Part shown: positions 36,209 to 46,365 of the stretch, in pieces | How the letters are laid out: the number at the start of each line of letters is the position of its first letter | Position numbering within the stretch: the stretch's first letter is position 1 | Source of the DNA: Sphingomonadaceae bacterium 3R27E2-A | Lineage (GTDB): Bacteria; Pseudomonadota; Alphaproteobacteria; Sphingomonadales; Sphingomonadaceae | Assembly: GCA_005503165.1 (NCBI GenBank) | Contig: SCNT01000005.1 | Span: 1-64,000, forward strand | Reading direction: 5' to 3' | Length of the DNA stretch: 64,000 nt | Position numbers and translations under genes: made by a program | Notes under the pieces: generated by a model | Told to the model about the DNA's origin: nothing | Databases searched by the model: none | Seen by the model: the letters and a program-made list of their open reading frames with translations, nothing else

Positions 36209-36240
36209 GGGACGGCGCGGCAGCACGCCCGCGCCGTCCC
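36209..36240 (+). terminator. strong hairpin between rpsB and tsf
   Basis: A perfect 12-base stem GGGACGGCGCGG / CCGCGCCGTCCC encloses an eight-base loop, and flanking TGAC/GTCA can extend it with one bulge. Only a weak T-stretch (GGTTTG) follows, so it may be a partial terminator, processing site or attenuator setting the rpsB:tsf ratio. Confidence 0.65.
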
Positions 36241-36324
36241 TGTCATCGGTTTGACTTATCGCCCCGCCATGCGCGCGGGCGCCCCGCGGGCACCAGGACC
36301 CGCCCCTTATGAAAGGATTTTCCC

Positions 36325-37251
36325 ATGGCTGAGATTACGGCCGCACTCGTCAAGGAACTGCGCGACCGCACCGGCGCGGGCATGATGGACTGCAAGAAGG
36401 CGCTCGCCGAGAACAACGGCGACATCGAAGCGTCGATCGACTGGCTGCGCACCAAGGGCCTCGCCGCTGCTGCCAAGAAGGCCGGCCGCGTCGCCGCCGA
36501 GGGCCTGGTCGGTGTCGCCACCGACGGCACCCGCGGTGCGATGGTCGAGGTCAACAGCGAGACCGACTTCGTCGCCAAGAACGAGCAGTTCCAGGCCTTC
36601 GTCCGCGACGTCACCAATGTTGCGCTCGCCGGCAGCGTCACGGACATCGCGGCGCTGGGCGCTGCCGCTTACCCGACCGGCGGCACCGTCGCCGAGGCGC
36701 TGACGCAGAACGTCGCCACCATCGGCGAGAACCAGTCGCTGCGCCGTTCGGCCGTCATGTCGGTGAATTCGGGCGTCGTCACCGCCTATGTCCACAACGC
36801 CGCGGCCCCGGGCATGGGCAAGATCGGCGTGCTCGTCGCGCTCGAATCGACCGCGGGCGCCGATGTGCTCGAACCGCTCGGCAAGCAGCTCGCGATGCAC
36901 GTCGCGGCCGCCAACCCGCTGGCGCTGAACGGCGACGATCTCGACGCCGACCTCGTCGCGCGCGAACGCGCCATCGCTGAGGAAAAGGCCGCGCAATCGG
37001 GCAAGCCCGCCGATATCGTCGCCAAGATGGTCGACGGCTCGATCGCGAAGTTTCGCAAGGAAAATGCGCTGCTGTCGCAGCTGTTCGTGATGGACGGCAA
37101 GACTCCGGTCGCCGAGGTCGTCGCCGCGGCCGGCAAGGACGTGGGCGCGACAATCACGCTCAAGGGGTTCACCCGCTTCCAGCTCGGCGAGGGCATCGAG
37201 AAGGAAGAAAGCGATTTCGCGGCGGAAGTCGCGGCGGTCGCCGGCGTCTGA
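36325..37251 (+). CDS. tsf: elongation factor Ts
   Basis: A 308-residue guanine-nucleotide exchange factor for EF-Tu. The N-terminal UBA-like module with '[20 protein letters not shown]' is typical, followed by '[20 protein letters not shown]' and '[11 protein letters not shown]', the EF-Tu contact region. The ATG at 36325 is the conserved start. It lies downstream of rpsB as in nearly all bacteria, with a 131-base spacer containing a strong hairpin. Confidence 0.97.
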   Translation: MAEITAALVKELRDRTGAGMMDCKKALAENNGDIEASIDWLRTKGLAAAAKKAGRVAAEGLVGVATDGTRGAMVEVNSETDFVAKNEQFQAFVRDVTNVALAGSVTDIAALGAAAYPTGGTVAEALTQNVATIGENQSLRRSAVMSVNSGVVTAYVHNAAAPGMGKIGVLVALESTAGADVLEPLGKQLAMHVAAANPLALNGDDLDADLVARERAIAEEKAAQSGKPADIVAKMVDGSIAKFRKENALLSQLFVMDGKTPVAEVVAAAGKDVGATITLKGFTRFQLGEGIEKEESDFAAEVAAVAGV

Positions 37252-37297
37252 AAAGAAACGCCGGATTGCGGCGCCTTGGCGCGGCAGTCCGCTTGGC

Positions 37298-37331
37298 AAT
37301 GGCGCGTGCCCGCTCTAGGGTGCGCGCCATT
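37298..37331 (+). terminator. hairpin between tsf and pyrH
   Basis: AATGGCGCG (37298-37306) and CGCGCCATT (37323-37331) are a perfect nine-base inverted repeat around a 16-base loop. It is followed by an AT-rich CATATATAG rather than a T-run, so it may mark the end of the rpsB-tsf message or sit in the pyrH leader. Confidence 0.5.
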
Positions 37332-37365
37332 CGCATATATAGAGTAGCGAGAGGTTCCCCCCGAC

Positions 37366-38097
37366 ATGGCATTGCCCGGCATGAAACGCATTTTGCTCAA
37401 GCTGTCGGGCGAGGCGCTGATGGGCTCGACCCCCTTCGGCATCGATCCCGAAACGGTCGCGAGCATGGCGGCCGAGGTCAAGGAAGCCAAGGATCGCGGG
37501 CTCGAAATCTGCCTCGTCATCGGCGGCGGCAACATCTTCCGCGGCATGGCGGGCGCCGCCAAGGGCATGGACCGCGCGCAGGCCGATTACATGGGCATGC
37601 TGGCGACGGTGATGAACGCGCTCGCGATGCAGAATGCGCTCGAGCAGCTCGGTGTCCAGACGCGCGTCCAGTCGGCAATCGAGATGGACAAGGTGTGCGA
37701 ACCGGTAATCCGCCGCCGCGCCGAACGCCATCTCGAAAAGGGCCGCGTCGTGATCTTCGCCGCGGGCGTGGGCGCGCCCTATTTCACCACCGACAGCGGC
37801 GCCGCGCTGCGTGCCGCCGAGATGAAGTGCGACGCGCTGCTGAAGGGCACCAGCGTCGACGGCGTTTACAACGCCGATCCCAAGAAGGACCCCAGGGCGG
37901 TCCGTTACGACACCCTCGGCTACGACCGCGTGCTCGCCGACAATCTGAAGGTGATGGACGCCAGCGCGGTCGCGCTGTGCCGCGACAATCATATCCCGAT
38001 CGTGGTGTTCAACATCCGCGAAGCGGGCAATCTGGCGCGCGTGCTGGCGGGCGAGGGTGTCTCGACCGTCGTCAGCGACGCCGCCGGACATGCATAA
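37366..38097 (+). CDS. pyrH: UMP kinase
   Basis: A 243-residue amino-acid-kinase-fold enzyme that phosphorylates UMP. Conserved marks are '[13 protein letters not shown]' (ATP site), '[10 protein letters not shown]' and '[16 protein letters not shown]'. The ATG at 37366 gives [10 protein letters not shown]; the ATG at 37381 ([11 protein letters not shown]) is an alternative and close to the E. coli start. The first gene of the pyrH-frr-uppS-cdsA-dxr-rseP string, all with short gaps. Confidence 0.95.
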   Translation: MALPGMKRILLKLSGEALMGSTPFGIDPETVASMAAEVKEAKDRGLEICLVIGGGNIFRGMAGAAKGMDRAQADYMGMLATVMNALAMQNALEQLGVQTRVQSAIEMDKVCEPVIRRRAERHLEKGRVVIFAAGVGAPYFTTDSGAALRAAEMKCDALLKGTSVDGVYNADPKKDPRAVRYDTLGYDRVLADNLKVMDASAVALCRDNHIPIVVFNIREAGNLARVLAGEGVSTVVSDAAGHA

Positions 38098-38111
38098 GAG
38101 AGGAACTGACT

Positions 38112-38666
38112 ATGCCGAAATACGACAAGGCCGATCTCGAGCGCCGCATGCACGGCGCGGTCGAATCGCTGAAAAGCGATCTTGCGGGCCTGCGCACCGG
38201 CCGCGCGCACACCGCGCTGCTCGATCCGGTGACGGTCGAGGTCTATGGCAGCCACATGCCGCTCAACCAGGTCGCCTCGGTCAGCGCCCCCGAACCGCGC
38301 CTGCTGTCGGTACAGGTGTGGGACAAGTCGAACGTCGGCCCGGTCGACAAGGCGATCCGCTCTGCGGGGCTCGGCCTCAACCCCATCGTCGACGGCCAGA
38401 CGCTCCGCCTGCCGATCCCCGAAATGACGCAGGAGCGCCGCAAGGAGTTGTCGAAGCTCGCGGGGCAATATGCCGAAAAGGCACGCGTCGCGGTCCGCAA
38501 CGTCCGCCGCGACGGCATGGACAATCTCAAGACCGACGAGAACAAGAAGGAAATCAGCGAGGACGAGCGCAAGCGCGCCGAGACCGACGTCCAGAAGCTG
38601 ACCGACAGCACGATCGCCGAGATCGACGCCGCCGCGACCGCCAAGGAAAAGGAAATCCTGGGCTAA
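38112..38666 (+). CDS. frr: ribosome recycling factor
   Basis: A 184-residue protein that, with EF-G, splits post-termination ribosomes. It shows the family's elongated helical domain with '[20 protein letters not shown]' and '[20 protein letters not shown]' and the C-terminal helix '[20 protein letters not shown]'. AGAGGAA precedes the ATG at 38112. Fourteen bases separate it from pyrH and four from uppS. Confidence 0.97.
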   Translation: MPKYDKADLERRMHGAVESLKSDLAGLRTGRAHTALLDPVTVEVYGSHMPLNQVASVSAPEPRLLSVQVWDKSNVGPVDKAIRSAGLGLNPIVDGQTLRLPIPEMTQERRKELSKLAGQYAEKARVAVRNVRRDGMDNLKTDENKKEISEDERKRAETDVQKLTDSTIAEIDAAATAKEKEILG

Positions 38667-38670
38667 ACCG

Positions 38671-39348
38671 ATGACCCAGGGCGCGCGCCACGTCGCGATC
38701 ATCATGGACGGGAACGGCCGCTGGGCGAAAAAGCGGCTGCTGCCGCGCGTCGCCGGACACAAGGCCGGGGTCGAGGCGGTGCGCACGATCGTCCGCGCCG
38801 CGGGCGACATGGGGCTCGAGGCGCTGACGCTCTACGCCTTCAGTTCCGAGAACTGGAAACGGCCCGAGGAAGAGGTCAACGACCTCATGGGACTGATGAA
38901 GCGCTTCATCCTTTCCGACCTCGACGAATTCGCCGCCAACGACGTCAAGCTGAAGGTTATCGGCAACTGGCGCGCGCTGGCGCCCGATGTCGTCGCACTG
39001 ATCGACAATGCGCTCGAACGTACCTCGGGGAACAAGCGGACGACGCTGGCAGTAGCGCTCAATTACGGGGCGCAGGACGAGCTGGTGCGTGCGGCGCGTG
39101 CCGCCGCGGCCGGCGGCGCGATCACCGCGGAGGCAATCGAGGCGCACCTCGACACCGCCGACATGCCGCCGCTCGACCTCCTCATCCGCACCTCGGGCGA
39201 GGTGCGGCTGTCGAACTTTCTGCTGTGGCAGTCGGCCTATGCCGAGCTTTATTTCACCGACAAGCTCTGGCCCGACTTCGCTCCCGCCGACCTGAAGGCG
39301 GCGCTCGACCAATTTGCGCGGCGCGAGCGCCGCTACGGGGGACTCTAA
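38671..39348 (+). CDS. uppS: isoprenyl transferase (undecaprenyl diphosphate synthase)
   Basis: A 225-residue cis-prenyltransferase that makes the C55 lipid carrier for cell-wall and envelope glycan synthesis. The substrate motif 'VAIIMDGNGRWAKKR' with the catalytic Asp near residue 13 starts the protein, and 'LTLYAFSSENWKRP' and 'DLLIRTSGEVRLSNFLLWQS' complete the active site. It lies four bases after frr and four before cdsA. Confidence 0.95.
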   Translation: MTQGARHVAIIMDGNGRWAKKRLLPRVAGHKAGVEAVRTIVRAAGDMGLEALTLYAFSSENWKRPEEEVNDLMGLMKRFILSDLDEFAANDVKLKVIGNWRALAPDVVALIDNALERTSGNKRTTLAVALNYGAQDELVRAARAAAAGGAITAEAIEAHLDTADMPPLDLLIRTSGEVRLSNFLLWQSAYAELYFTDKLWPDFAPADLKAALDQFARRERRYGGL

Positions 39349-39352
39349 GATC

Positions 39353-40027
39353 ATGGCAGCGGTCAAATCGGACCTGATGGTGCGCATTGGATCGGCGATC
39401 GTGCTGCTCGCCATCGCGGGCGCTGCGCTTTGGTTCGGCGGCATCGCCTTTGCGCTGCTGCTGCTCGTCGGCGCGGCGCTGCTGCTCGTCGAGTGGTTCG
39501 CGCTGGTGCGCGCGATGACGCTTTCGGGCGGCGCCAAGGGCGCGCTGACGATCCTCGGCCCGGTGCTGACGATCGGCGCGGTCGGCGGGCTCTGGTTCAT
39601 CCGCGACACGCTCGGCATGACCGCGGCGCTTTGGGTCTTTGCGATGGTGTGGGCGACCGACATCGGCGCCTATTTCGCCGGGCGGGCTTTCGGCGGCGCG
39701 CGGCTGGCGCCCAGGATCAGCCCGTCCAAAACCTGGTCGGGGCTTTTCGGCGGCATGATCGCTGCGCTCGTCGCGGGCGCGACGCTGGGCGACCGCGCGG
39801 GCATCATCGGCGTGCCGCTCTGGATCGGCCTTATCATGGGTCTGCTCGCGCAGCTCGGCGACCTCGGCCAGAGCTGGATGAAGCGCCGCGCGGGGGTCAA
39901 GGATTCGGGCACGCTGATCCCCGGTCACGGCGGGGTCTTCGACCGCGTCGACGGCCTGCTGCCGGTCGCGCTGGTCCTCGGCGGCCTCGCCTTCGCCGGC
40001 GATCTCATCGTGCGGACGGCGCACTGA
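39353..40027 (+). CDS. cdsA: phosphatidate cytidylyltransferase
   Basis: A 224-residue membrane enzyme making CDP-diacylglycerol, the precursor used by pssA at 34022. The family signature is present at the C-terminus: 'SPSKTWSGLFGG' and 'KRRAGVKDSGTLIPGHGGVF' then 'DRVDGLL'. With about six helices it is shorter than the E. coli protein (about 285 residues), a common length in sphingomonads. The ATG at 39353 overlaps nothing; an upstream in-frame reading would overlap uppS. Confidence 0.93.
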   Translation: MAAVKSDLMVRIGSAIVLLAIAGAALWFGGIAFALLLLVGAALLLVEWFALVRAMTLSGGAKGALTILGPVLTIGAVGGLWFIRDTLGMTAALWVFAMVWATDIGAYFAGRAFGGARLAPRISPSKTWSGLFGGMIAALVAGATLGDRAGIIGVPLWIGLIMGLLAQLGDLGQSWMKRRAGVKDSGTLIPGHGGVFDRVDGLLPVALVLGGLAFAGDLIVRTAH

Positions 40028-40028
40028 C

Positions 40029-41192
40029 ATGACGCGCCGCCTCTCGCTGTTCGGTGCGACGGGATCGGTGGGACAATCGACCCTCGACCTCGTGCGCCGC
40101 GACGGCGACAGCTGGCAGGTCGCGGTGCTCACCGCGAACAGCGACGTCGCCGAACTGGCGAAGCTCGCAAAGGAGTTCCGTCCCGCGGTGGCGGTGATCG
40201 CCGACGAGGCGCGCTACGCCGACCTCGCCGAGGCGCTCGCCGGCACAGGGATCGAGGCCGCCGCGGGCGCCGACGCGCTGGTCGCTGCGGCCAGGGCGCC
40301 GACTGACCTCGTCATGGCGGCGATCGTCGGCTGCGCCGGGCTCGCCCCGACGATGGCCGCGCTCGAAGCGGGCACCCCCGTGGCGCTCGCCAACAAGGAA
40401 GCCCTTGTCTCGGCGGGCGAGTTGATGACCGCCGCGGCACGCGCCTCGGGCGCGCCGATCCTGCCGGTCGACAGCGAGCATAATGCCATCTTCCAGTGCC
40501 TCGCGGGCGGACGGATCGAGCAGGTGCGCCGCATCATCCTGACCGCGAGCGGCGGCCCCTTCCGCACGATGAGCGCCGCCGACATGGCGCGCGTAACGCC
40601 CGCTGAGGCCGTCGCGCATCCCAACTGGTCGATGGGCGCCAAGATCAGCGTCGATTCGGCGACGATGATGAATAAGGGCCTCGAACTGATAGAGGCCTAT
40701 CATCTGTTCCCCGTCGGGCTCGACCGCATCGAGATCCTCGTCCATCCGCAGTCGGTGATCCACAGCCTCGTCGAATATGTCGACTGCTCGACGCTCGCGC
40801 AGCTCGGTTCGCCCGACATGCGGATCCCCATTGCCAGCGCGCTCGCCTGGCCCGATCGCATGGCGACGCCCTGCGCCCCGCTCGACCTCGCCGGTATCGC
40901 GCGGCTCGATTTCGAGGCGCCCGACGAGGTGCGTTTCCCCGCGACCGCGCTCTGCCGCGCCGCCATCGCCGAAGGGGGAGCGCGCCCGGCGCAGCTCAAC
41001 GCCGCGAACGAGGTGGCGGTCGCCGCATTCCTCGCGGGCCGCATCTCCTTCCCGGCGATCGTCGATACGGTGCGGCGCGTGCTCGATGCCGCCGCGCCCG
41101 CGACCCCGGCGTCGCTTCACGACATATTCAGCGTCGATGCGTCATCGCGCGCAGCCGCCTCTCATTTTGTGGATCAGTACGAACATGCCTGA
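40029..41192 (+). CDS. dxr: 1-deoxy-D-xylulose 5-phosphate reductoisomerase
   Basis: A 387-residue enzyme making 2-C-methyl-D-erythritol 4-phosphate, the committed step of the MEP isoprenoid pathway. The NADPH site is 'LSLFGATGSVGQSTLDLV'. Active-site marks are 'ALANKEALVSAG', 'LPVDSEHNAIFQCL' (metal ligands D and E), 'TASGGPFRTM' and 'HPNWSMGAKISVDSATMMNK'. It begins one base after cdsA, and its last eight bases overlap rseP. Confidence 0.96.
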   Translation: MTRRLSLFGATGSVGQSTLDLVRRDGDSWQVAVLTANSDVAELAKLAKEFRPAVAVIADEARYADLAEALAGTGIEAAAGADALVAAARAPTDLVMAAIVGCAGLAPTMAALEAGTPVALANKEALVSAGELMTAAARASGAPILPVDSEHNAIFQCLAGGRIEQVRRIILTASGGPFRTMSAADMARVTPAEAVAHPNWSMGAKISVDSATMMNKGLELIEAYHLFPVGLDRIEILVHPQSVIHSLVEYVDCSTLAQLGSPDMRIPIASALAWPDRMATPCAPLDLAGIARLDFEAPDEVRFPATALCRAAIAEGGARPAQLNAANEVAVAAFLAGRISFPAIVDTVRRVLDAAAPATPASLHDIFSVDASSRAAASHFVDQYEHA

Positions 41193-42315
41193 CGTGCCGA
41201 TTTGGCTCTATTTCGTCGCCTTCCTCGCGGTCCTCGGCCCGCTGGTCTTTGTCCATGAATATGGCCATTATATCGTCGGGCGGTGGTGCGGGGTAAAGGC
41301 CGACACCTTCTCGATCGGCTTCGGGCGCAAGATATTGGGCTGGACCGACAAGCGCGGCACCGAATGGAAGATCGGCTGGCTGCCGCTGGGCGGTTATGTC
41401 CAGTTCGCGGGCGACCGCGATGCAGTGAGCCAGCCCGACGCCGAGTGGCAGGCGCTGCCGGCCGAAGAACGTTCGCACACCTTTCCCGCCCAGCCGGTCT
41501 GGAAGCGCGCGCTGATCGTCCTCGCGGGGCCGGTGACCAACTTCCTGTTCGCAATCGCGATTTTCGCAGCCTTTGCGATGGCCTATGGCGTCGGCCGGAC
41601 GCCCCCGGTGGTCGGGAAGGTCGAACCTGGACGCCCCGCTGCCGAAGCCGGCCTCGTGGCAGGCGACCGCGTCCTGTCGATCGACGGACAGCCCATCGAC
41701 CTGTTCGCGGACATTCCGCGCACGATCGCCTTCGATCTCGGCAAACCCGCGATCCTGGAAATCCAGCGGGGCAGCGAGCGCTTCTCGGTGACGCTGAAGC
41801 CCCAGATGGTCACCGAGACCGACAAGTTCGGCAACAAGGCCGAACGCGCGATCCTCGGCATATGGCCGGGGGAACCGGTCTATTCGGCCGCGGGGCCGGT
41901 CGAGGCGGTCGGGATGGGGATCAAGCAGACCGCGGCGATCGTCCGGCTGACCGGGTCGATATTGAGCCAGTTCCTGACCGGCCAGCGTTCGATCAAGGAA
42001 ATGGGCGGCCCGATCAAGATCGCCAAGGCTTCGGGCGAAGCCGCGTCGCTGGGGATCGAGGATCTGATCATGTTCACGGCCTTCATCTCCATCAATCTGG
42101 GGTTCATAAATCTGTTGCCATTGCCGATGCTCGATGGTGGCCATTTGCTTTTTTACGGCTATGAAGCGGTGCGGCGGCGGCCGGCGCCCCCGCAGGCTCA
42201 GGAATGGGCCTTTCGTTTCGGCTTTGCGGCGATCGTCACGCTGATGCTGGTCGTGACTTTCAACGATTTGGGCTCAATCGGGGTTTGGGACCGGATCGCG
42301 CGCTTGATTGGATAA
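41185..42315 (+). CDS. rseP: RIP metalloprotease (site-2 protease) RseP
   Basis: A 376-residue intramembrane zinc protease. HExxH appears in 'VFVHEYGHYIVGRW' near residue 24, and the third ligand region is 'LLPLPMLDGGHLLFYG' near the C-terminus. One PDZ domain is visible (about 145-215, 'KVEPGRPAAEAGLVAGDRVL' and 'SIDGQPID'), whereas E. coli has two, which fits the shorter length. The family cleaves anti-sigma factors and leftover signal peptides in the inner membrane. The ATG at 41185 lies within the dxr end. Confidence 0.94.
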   Translation: MPDVPIWLYFVAFLAVLGPLVFVHEYGHYIVGRWCGVKADTFSIGFGRKILGWTDKRGTEWKIGWLPLGGYVQFAGDRDAVSQPDAEWQALPAEERSHTFPAQPVWKRALIVLAGPVTNFLFAIAIFAAFAMAYGVGRTPPVVGKVEPGRPAAEAGLVAGDRVLSIDGQPIDLFADIPRTIAFDLGKPAILEIQRGSERFSVTLKPQMVTETDKFGNKAERAILGIWPGEPVYSAAGPVEAVGMGIKQTAAIVRLTGSILSQFLTGQRSIKEMGGPIKIAKASGEAASLGIEDLIMFTAFISINLGFINLLPLPMLDGGHLLFYGYEAVRRRPAPPQAQEWAFRFGFAAIVTLMLVVTFNDLGSIGVWDRIARLIG

Positions 42316-42387
42316 GCGGACTGGGGCAGGAGTGCGCGCGGACCCGAGGGCAAGCGGGTTTGTCGCTTTTTTGAGTATTTTTGCGGG

Positions 42388-45081
42388 ATGAACAGCGTGG
42401 CTTCACACAAATTTTCGGCGCAGGCGCGTTTGGCTGCGTTCCTCATGGCTGGAACGATGCTTGCGGGCCCCGCGCTGGCGCAGGGCGTCCAGCCTCCCGT
42501 GGTCCCCGCGCCGACCGTTCCGGCCCCCGCGCCCGAGGCCGTCCCCGCGGCAACCACCGTTCGCTCGATCACCGTCACCGGCAACCAGCGGCTCGAGGCG
42601 CAGACGATCCTGTCGTACCTGCGCCTGCGTGTCGGGCAGACCTATAATCGCGCGACGCTCGACCAGGCGCTCAAGGACCTCGCCGCGACCGAATTGTTCA
42701 AGGATTTCCAGATCAGCGACGACAATGGCGCGCTGACGATCCAGGTGGCCGAGAATCCGGTGATCAACCGCGTCATCCTCGAGGGCAACAAGCGCCTCAA
42801 GGAAGACAAGATCCGTCCCGAGATCAAGCTTGCGCCGCGCCAGATCTTCACACGTTCGAAGGTCCGTGCCGACGTTGCGCGCATCATCGAACTCTACAAG
42901 CGCCAGGGCCGCTTTGCCGCGACTGTCGAGCCCAAGATGGTGTCGCTCGACCAGAACCGCGTCGACGTCGTCTTCGAAATCAACGAGGGGCCGAAGTCGA
43001 AGGTCCGCCAGATCAACATCATCGGCAACGAGAAGTTCAGCGACGGCGATCTCAAGGACGAGATGGCGACCAAGGAATCAGGGTTGCTGACGATCCTGTC
43101 TTCGAACACCAGCTACGATCCCGACCGCCTGGCCTATGATCAGCAGAAGCTGCGCCTCTTTTACCTGTCGAACGGCTATGCCGACTTCCGCGTGATCTCG
43201 GCGGTGGCCGAACTGACCAGCAACAAGCAGGACTTCATCATCACCTATGTGGTCGAGGAAGGCGAGCGCTACAAATTCGGCAAGGTCGACGTCGAGAGCG
43301 AGCTGCGCGATTTCCGTCCGGAAACGCTGAAGACTTTGCTACCGATGAAGGAAGGCGACTGGTACGACGCCAAGCAGGTCGAGGATACGGTCGAAAGTCT
43401 CAGCGAGACCGCGGGCCTGTTCGGCTATGCCTTTGCCGACATCAATCCGGAGTTCCGCCGCGACCCCGAGACGCGGACGATGGATATTACCTTCAACGTC
43501 GCCGAAAGCCCGCGTACCTATGTCGAGCGGATCGACGTCAACGGCAACACGCTGACGCAGGACAAGGTGGTCCGCCGCGAGTTCCGCCTGAACGAAGGCG
43601 ACGCCTTCAACAGCTTCGGCGTCAAACGTACCGAGAACCGCATCAACAGCCTCGGCTATTTCCAGGAAAATCTGGAGATCGAGCGCAAGGAGGGCAGCGC
43701 CCCCGACCGCATCATTCTCGAAACCAATGTCGAGGAAAAGCCGACCGGCGAGCTCTCGCTGTCGGCGGGTTTCTCGTCGATCGAGAATTTCCTGCTCCAG
43801 GCGTCGGTGCGCCAGCGCAACTTCCGCGGCCTCGGTCAGCAACTCCAGGCGTCGGTCAATTATTCGAGTTATTCGAAGTCGATCGAGCTGGGCTTTACCG
43901 AGCCCTATCTGTTCGACCGCAACATATCGATCGGCGGCAGCATCTATCGCCGCGACCTCAATTCGTTCAACTTCGTGGGCAACGACCGCCGCACGACTTT
44001 CGGCCAGGTCACGACCGGTGCGCAGGTGACGGTCGGCGTGCCCCTGACCGAATATCTGTCGGCCTTCGGGCGCTACAGCCTGAACTACGACGATGTGACC
44101 CTCAGTCGCGATCCCGCCGACGGCTTCTATTTCGGTGGCCAGTGCGACATTCTCCGCGCAGGCCGTTATTTGTGCGATGCGATCGGCACCCGCACGACCT
44201 CGCTGCTCGGTTTCACCCTGGCCTATGACGACCGCGACAACCGCCTGCGCCCGACGCGCGGCCAGTCGCTCTCGATCAGTCAGGATTTCGCCGGTCTCGG
44301 CGGCAGCGTCAAATATGTCCGCACCCGCCTTTCGGGCAGCAAGCATTTCAATCTCGGCAGCCGCTTCATCCTGAATATCTCGGCGGAGGGCGGCTATATC
44401 TATCCCTTCGGCGGACGTCCGACCCCGACGAGCGACAAGGTCCGCCTGACCGACCGCTTCTTCCTCGGCGAGCCGCAGATGCGCGGCTTCGACATCCGCG
44501 GCATCGGCCCGCGCGTTATCCGCTTCACCGACGTCGATCTGACCGATCCGGCAAACCCGATCCTGAATGCCGACCTCTCGAACCGCCGCAACCTGTTCGA
44601 CGACGCGCTCGGCGGCCGCGCCTATTACCAGGGCCGGGTCGAAGTCGACATTCCGCTCGGGACCGGCGCCAAGGAACTGGGGCTCCGGCCGTCGGTGTTC
44701 CTCGATGTCGGCTCGGTGTTCAGCGTGAAGCGTCCGACGCTGACGACGCTCGCCAGCTTCAAGGATCCGACCGACAATCTCACCAAATTCCTTTGCCGCA
44801 ACGCGACCACGGGCGTCCAGCAGTTCGCGACGCGCGACCTGAACACCGACGGCACCCCGAATGGCAACAGCTACACCACCTGTCCGACCGGTTTCTCGCA
44901 GCTCGCGCCGTTCGAGGAGCGCTTCTACGGCGACACCTGGATGCCGCGCGTCGCCATCGGCGCCGGGGTCAACTGGAACTCTCCTTTCGGTCCCTTCCGG
45001 ATCGACTTCGCTTACGCCCTTCGCAAAGAAGAGGGCGATGACACCAAACGCTTCTCATTCAACGTAGGAACCCAATTCTAA
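42388..45081 (+). CDS. bamA: outer-membrane protein assembly factor BamA
   Basis: An 897-residue Omp85 protein, core of the BAM complex. The signal peptide is residues 1-33 (ending GPALAQG). Five POTRA domains follow (about 55-430, starting 'VRSITVTGNQRLEAQTILSY'), then a 16-strand barrel with the lid-lock motif in 'LGEPQMRGFDIRGIGPR' and the C-terminal beta signal 'TKRFSFNVGTQF'. It is longer than E. coli BamA (810), with insertions in late barrel loops (for example a Cys-containing loop near residues 795-835). Its TAA shares one base with the skp start. Confidence 0.96.
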   Translation: MNSVASHKFSAQARLAAFLMAGTMLAGPALAQGVQPPVVPAPTVPAPAPEAVPAATTVRSITVTGNQRLEAQTILSYLRLRVGQTYNRATLDQALKDLAATELFKDFQISDDNGALTIQVAENPVINRVILEGNKRLKEDKIRPEIKLAPRQIFTRSKVRADVARIIELYKRQGRFAATVEPKMVSLDQNRVDVVFEINEGPKSKVRQINIIGNEKFSDGDLKDEMATKESGLLTILSSNTSYDPDRLAYDQQKLRLFYLSNGYADFRVISAVAELTSNKQDFIITYVVEEGERYKFGKVDVESELRDFRPETLKTLLPMKEGDWYDAKQVEDTVESLSETAGLFGYAFADINPEFRRDPETRTMDITFNVAESPRTYVERIDVNGNTLTQDKVVRREFRLNEGDAFNSFGVKRTENRINSLGYFQENLEIERKEGSAPDRIILETNVEEKPTGELSLSAGFSSIENFLLQASVRQRNFRGLGQQLQASVNYSSYSKSIELGFTEPYLFDRNISIGGSIYRRDLNSFNFVGNDRRTTFGQVTTGAQVTVGVPLTEYLSAFGRYSLNYDDVTLSRDPADGFYFGGQCDILRAGRYLCDAIGTRTTSLLGFTLAYDDRDNRLRPTRGQSLSISQDFAGLGGSVKYVRTRLSGSKHFNLGSRFILNISAEGGYIYPFGGRPTPTSDKVRLTDRFFLGEPQMRGFDIRGIGPRVIRFTDVDLTDPANPILNADLSNRRNLFDDALGGRAYYQGRVEVDIPLGTGAKELGLRPSVFLDVGSVFSVKRPTLTTLASFKDPTDNLTKFLCRNATTGVQQFATRDLNTDGTPNGNSYTTCPTGFSQLAPFEERFYGDTWMPRVAIGAGVNWNSPFGPFRIDFAYALRKEEGDDTKRFSFNVGTQF

Positions 45082-45767
45082 TGAAAAAGCTTTTTGTCGC
45101 ATCGGCGCTGGCGATCGCCACGCTGTCGGTCTCGCCGATGCTCGCCGCTCCCGCCTTCGCCCAGGCCAAGGGTGTTGCCGTCGCCGACGTTCGCGTCGCC
45201 GCCGCGCGTTCGAACGCCTTCACCACCGCCTCGCAACAGATCGAGACGACCTACAAGGCGCAGATCGATCAGCAGAACACCCGCGCCCAGACGTTGCAGG
45301 CCGAGGTCAACGTCCTCATCGCCAAATATAATGAGGAAGCGAAGAAGACCCCGCAGAACCAGGCCGCACTTCAGGCTGCCGGCAAGGCGGTGCAGGACAA
45401 GCGCCAGGCCGCGAGCACCGAGCTCAGCCAGATCGGCGCGCCGGTCGAACTCGCCATCGCTTATGTCGAGGACCAGATCAGCGTTCGCATGAACGAGGCG
45501 ATCAAGGCCGCGATGACCGCGAAGAAGGTCGATCTGCTGCTCAACCCCGACGCGGTGCTCGCGCGCGAGAATAATGTCGACATCACCGACGCCGTGGTGA
45601 CCGAACTCAACCGCATCCTGCCCAACGTGTCGATCGCGGTGCCCGCCGGTTACCAGCCCGGCCAGCTCGTCCAGCAGCGCAACCAGCAGTTGATCGACGC
45701 CGCTCGCGCAGCGCAGGGCACGCCGGCTGCCCCGGCGCCGGCCGGCAGCGCGCCGACCACCCGCTAA
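45081..45767 (+). CDS. skp: OmpH/Skp-family periplasmic chaperone
   Basis: A 228-residue exported protein with signal peptide (residues 1-28, ending AFAQAKG). Helical, coiled-coil-like '[20 protein letters not shown]', '[20 protein letters not shown]' and '[15 protein letters not shown]' match the tentacle helices of Skp, which ferries unfolded outer-membrane proteins to BamA. The C-terminal tail is Ala/Pro-rich. Directly coupled to bamA (one-base overlap) and four bases from fabZ. Confidence 0.88.
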   Translation: MKKLFVASALAIATLSVSPMLAAPAFAQAKGVAVADVRVAAARSNAFTTASQQIETTYKAQIDQQNTRAQTLQAEVNVLIAKYNEEAKKTPQNQAALQAAGKAVQDKRQAASTELSQIGAPVELAIAYVEDQISVRMNEAIKAAMTAKKVDLLLNPDAVLARENNVDITDAVVTELNRILPNVSIAVPAGYQPGQLVQQRNQQLIDAARAAQGTPAAPAPAGSAPTTR

Positions 45768-45771
45768 GATC

Positions 45772-46251
45772 GTGGCGGACGGGGAAGCTTCGGACGGCGC
45801 CATGGGGCCGGTGGACATCCGCCGGATCCTGACGCTGCTGCCGCATCGTTATCCCATGCTGCTCGTCGACCGGGTGGAATCGATGGTGAAGGACACCTCG
45901 ATCCACGCGGTCAAGGCAGTGACGATGAACGAGCCCTTTTTCCAGGGGCATTTCCCCGGCCGGCCGATCATGCCCGGCGTCCTCATCGTCGAGGCGCTGG
46001 CGCAGGCGGGCGGCATCCTCGCGGTCGAGTCGCTCGGCCTCGGCGGTTCGGGCAAGCTCGTCTATTTCATGGGGATCGACGGGGTGAAGTTCCGGAAACC
46101 GGTCGAACCCGGCGTCCTGATCGACCTCCACGTCAATATCTTGCAGGCGAAGCGCAACATCTGCAAGTTCGAGGGCCGCGCGATGCTCGGCGGCCAGCTG
46201 GCGACCGAATGCCAGTTCACCGCGATGATCGCCGATCCGCCGACGGACTAA
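45772..46251 (+). CDS. fabZ: 3-hydroxyacyl-ACP dehydratase FabZ
   Basis: A 159-residue hot-dog-fold dehydratase of fatty-acid synthesis. Catalytic residues are seen in '[20 protein letters not shown]' (His and Glu) and the start helix is '[20 protein letters not shown]'. GTG at 45772 gives 159 residues; the ATG at 45802 ([10 protein letters not shown]) gives 149, closer to the usual length and preceded by GGGGAAG at a long distance, so the start is uncertain. In many Proteobacteria lpxD lies before and lpxA after this gene; here neither is present. Confidence 0.93.
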   Translation: MADGEASDGAMGPVDIRRILTLLPHRYPMLLVDRVESMVKDTSIHAVKAVTMNEPFFQGHFPGRPIMPGVLIVEALAQAGGILAVESLGLGGSGKLVYFMGIDGVKFRKPVEPGVLIDLHVNILQAKRNICKFEGRAMLGGQLATECQFTAMIADPPTD

Positions 46252-46330
46252 GCGCCGCTTGCAAATTATGGCTTTCGTCGTTAGGGGACGCCGCTTCGCG
46301 GCCCCGGACGGGGAAGCATCGACTCACGTT

Positions 46331-46347
46331 GCTGGTCGGAAACCAGC
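46331..46347 (+). promoter_or_regulatory. hairpin in the rpmE leader
   Basis: GCTGGT and ACCAGC pair around a CGGAA loop, seven bases before the AGGAG ribosome site of rpmE (ATG 46366). It could be a leader element for L31 autoregulation; this is inference from position only. Confidence 0.35.
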
Positions 46348-46365
46348 GGCACAGGAGCCTAAGAC

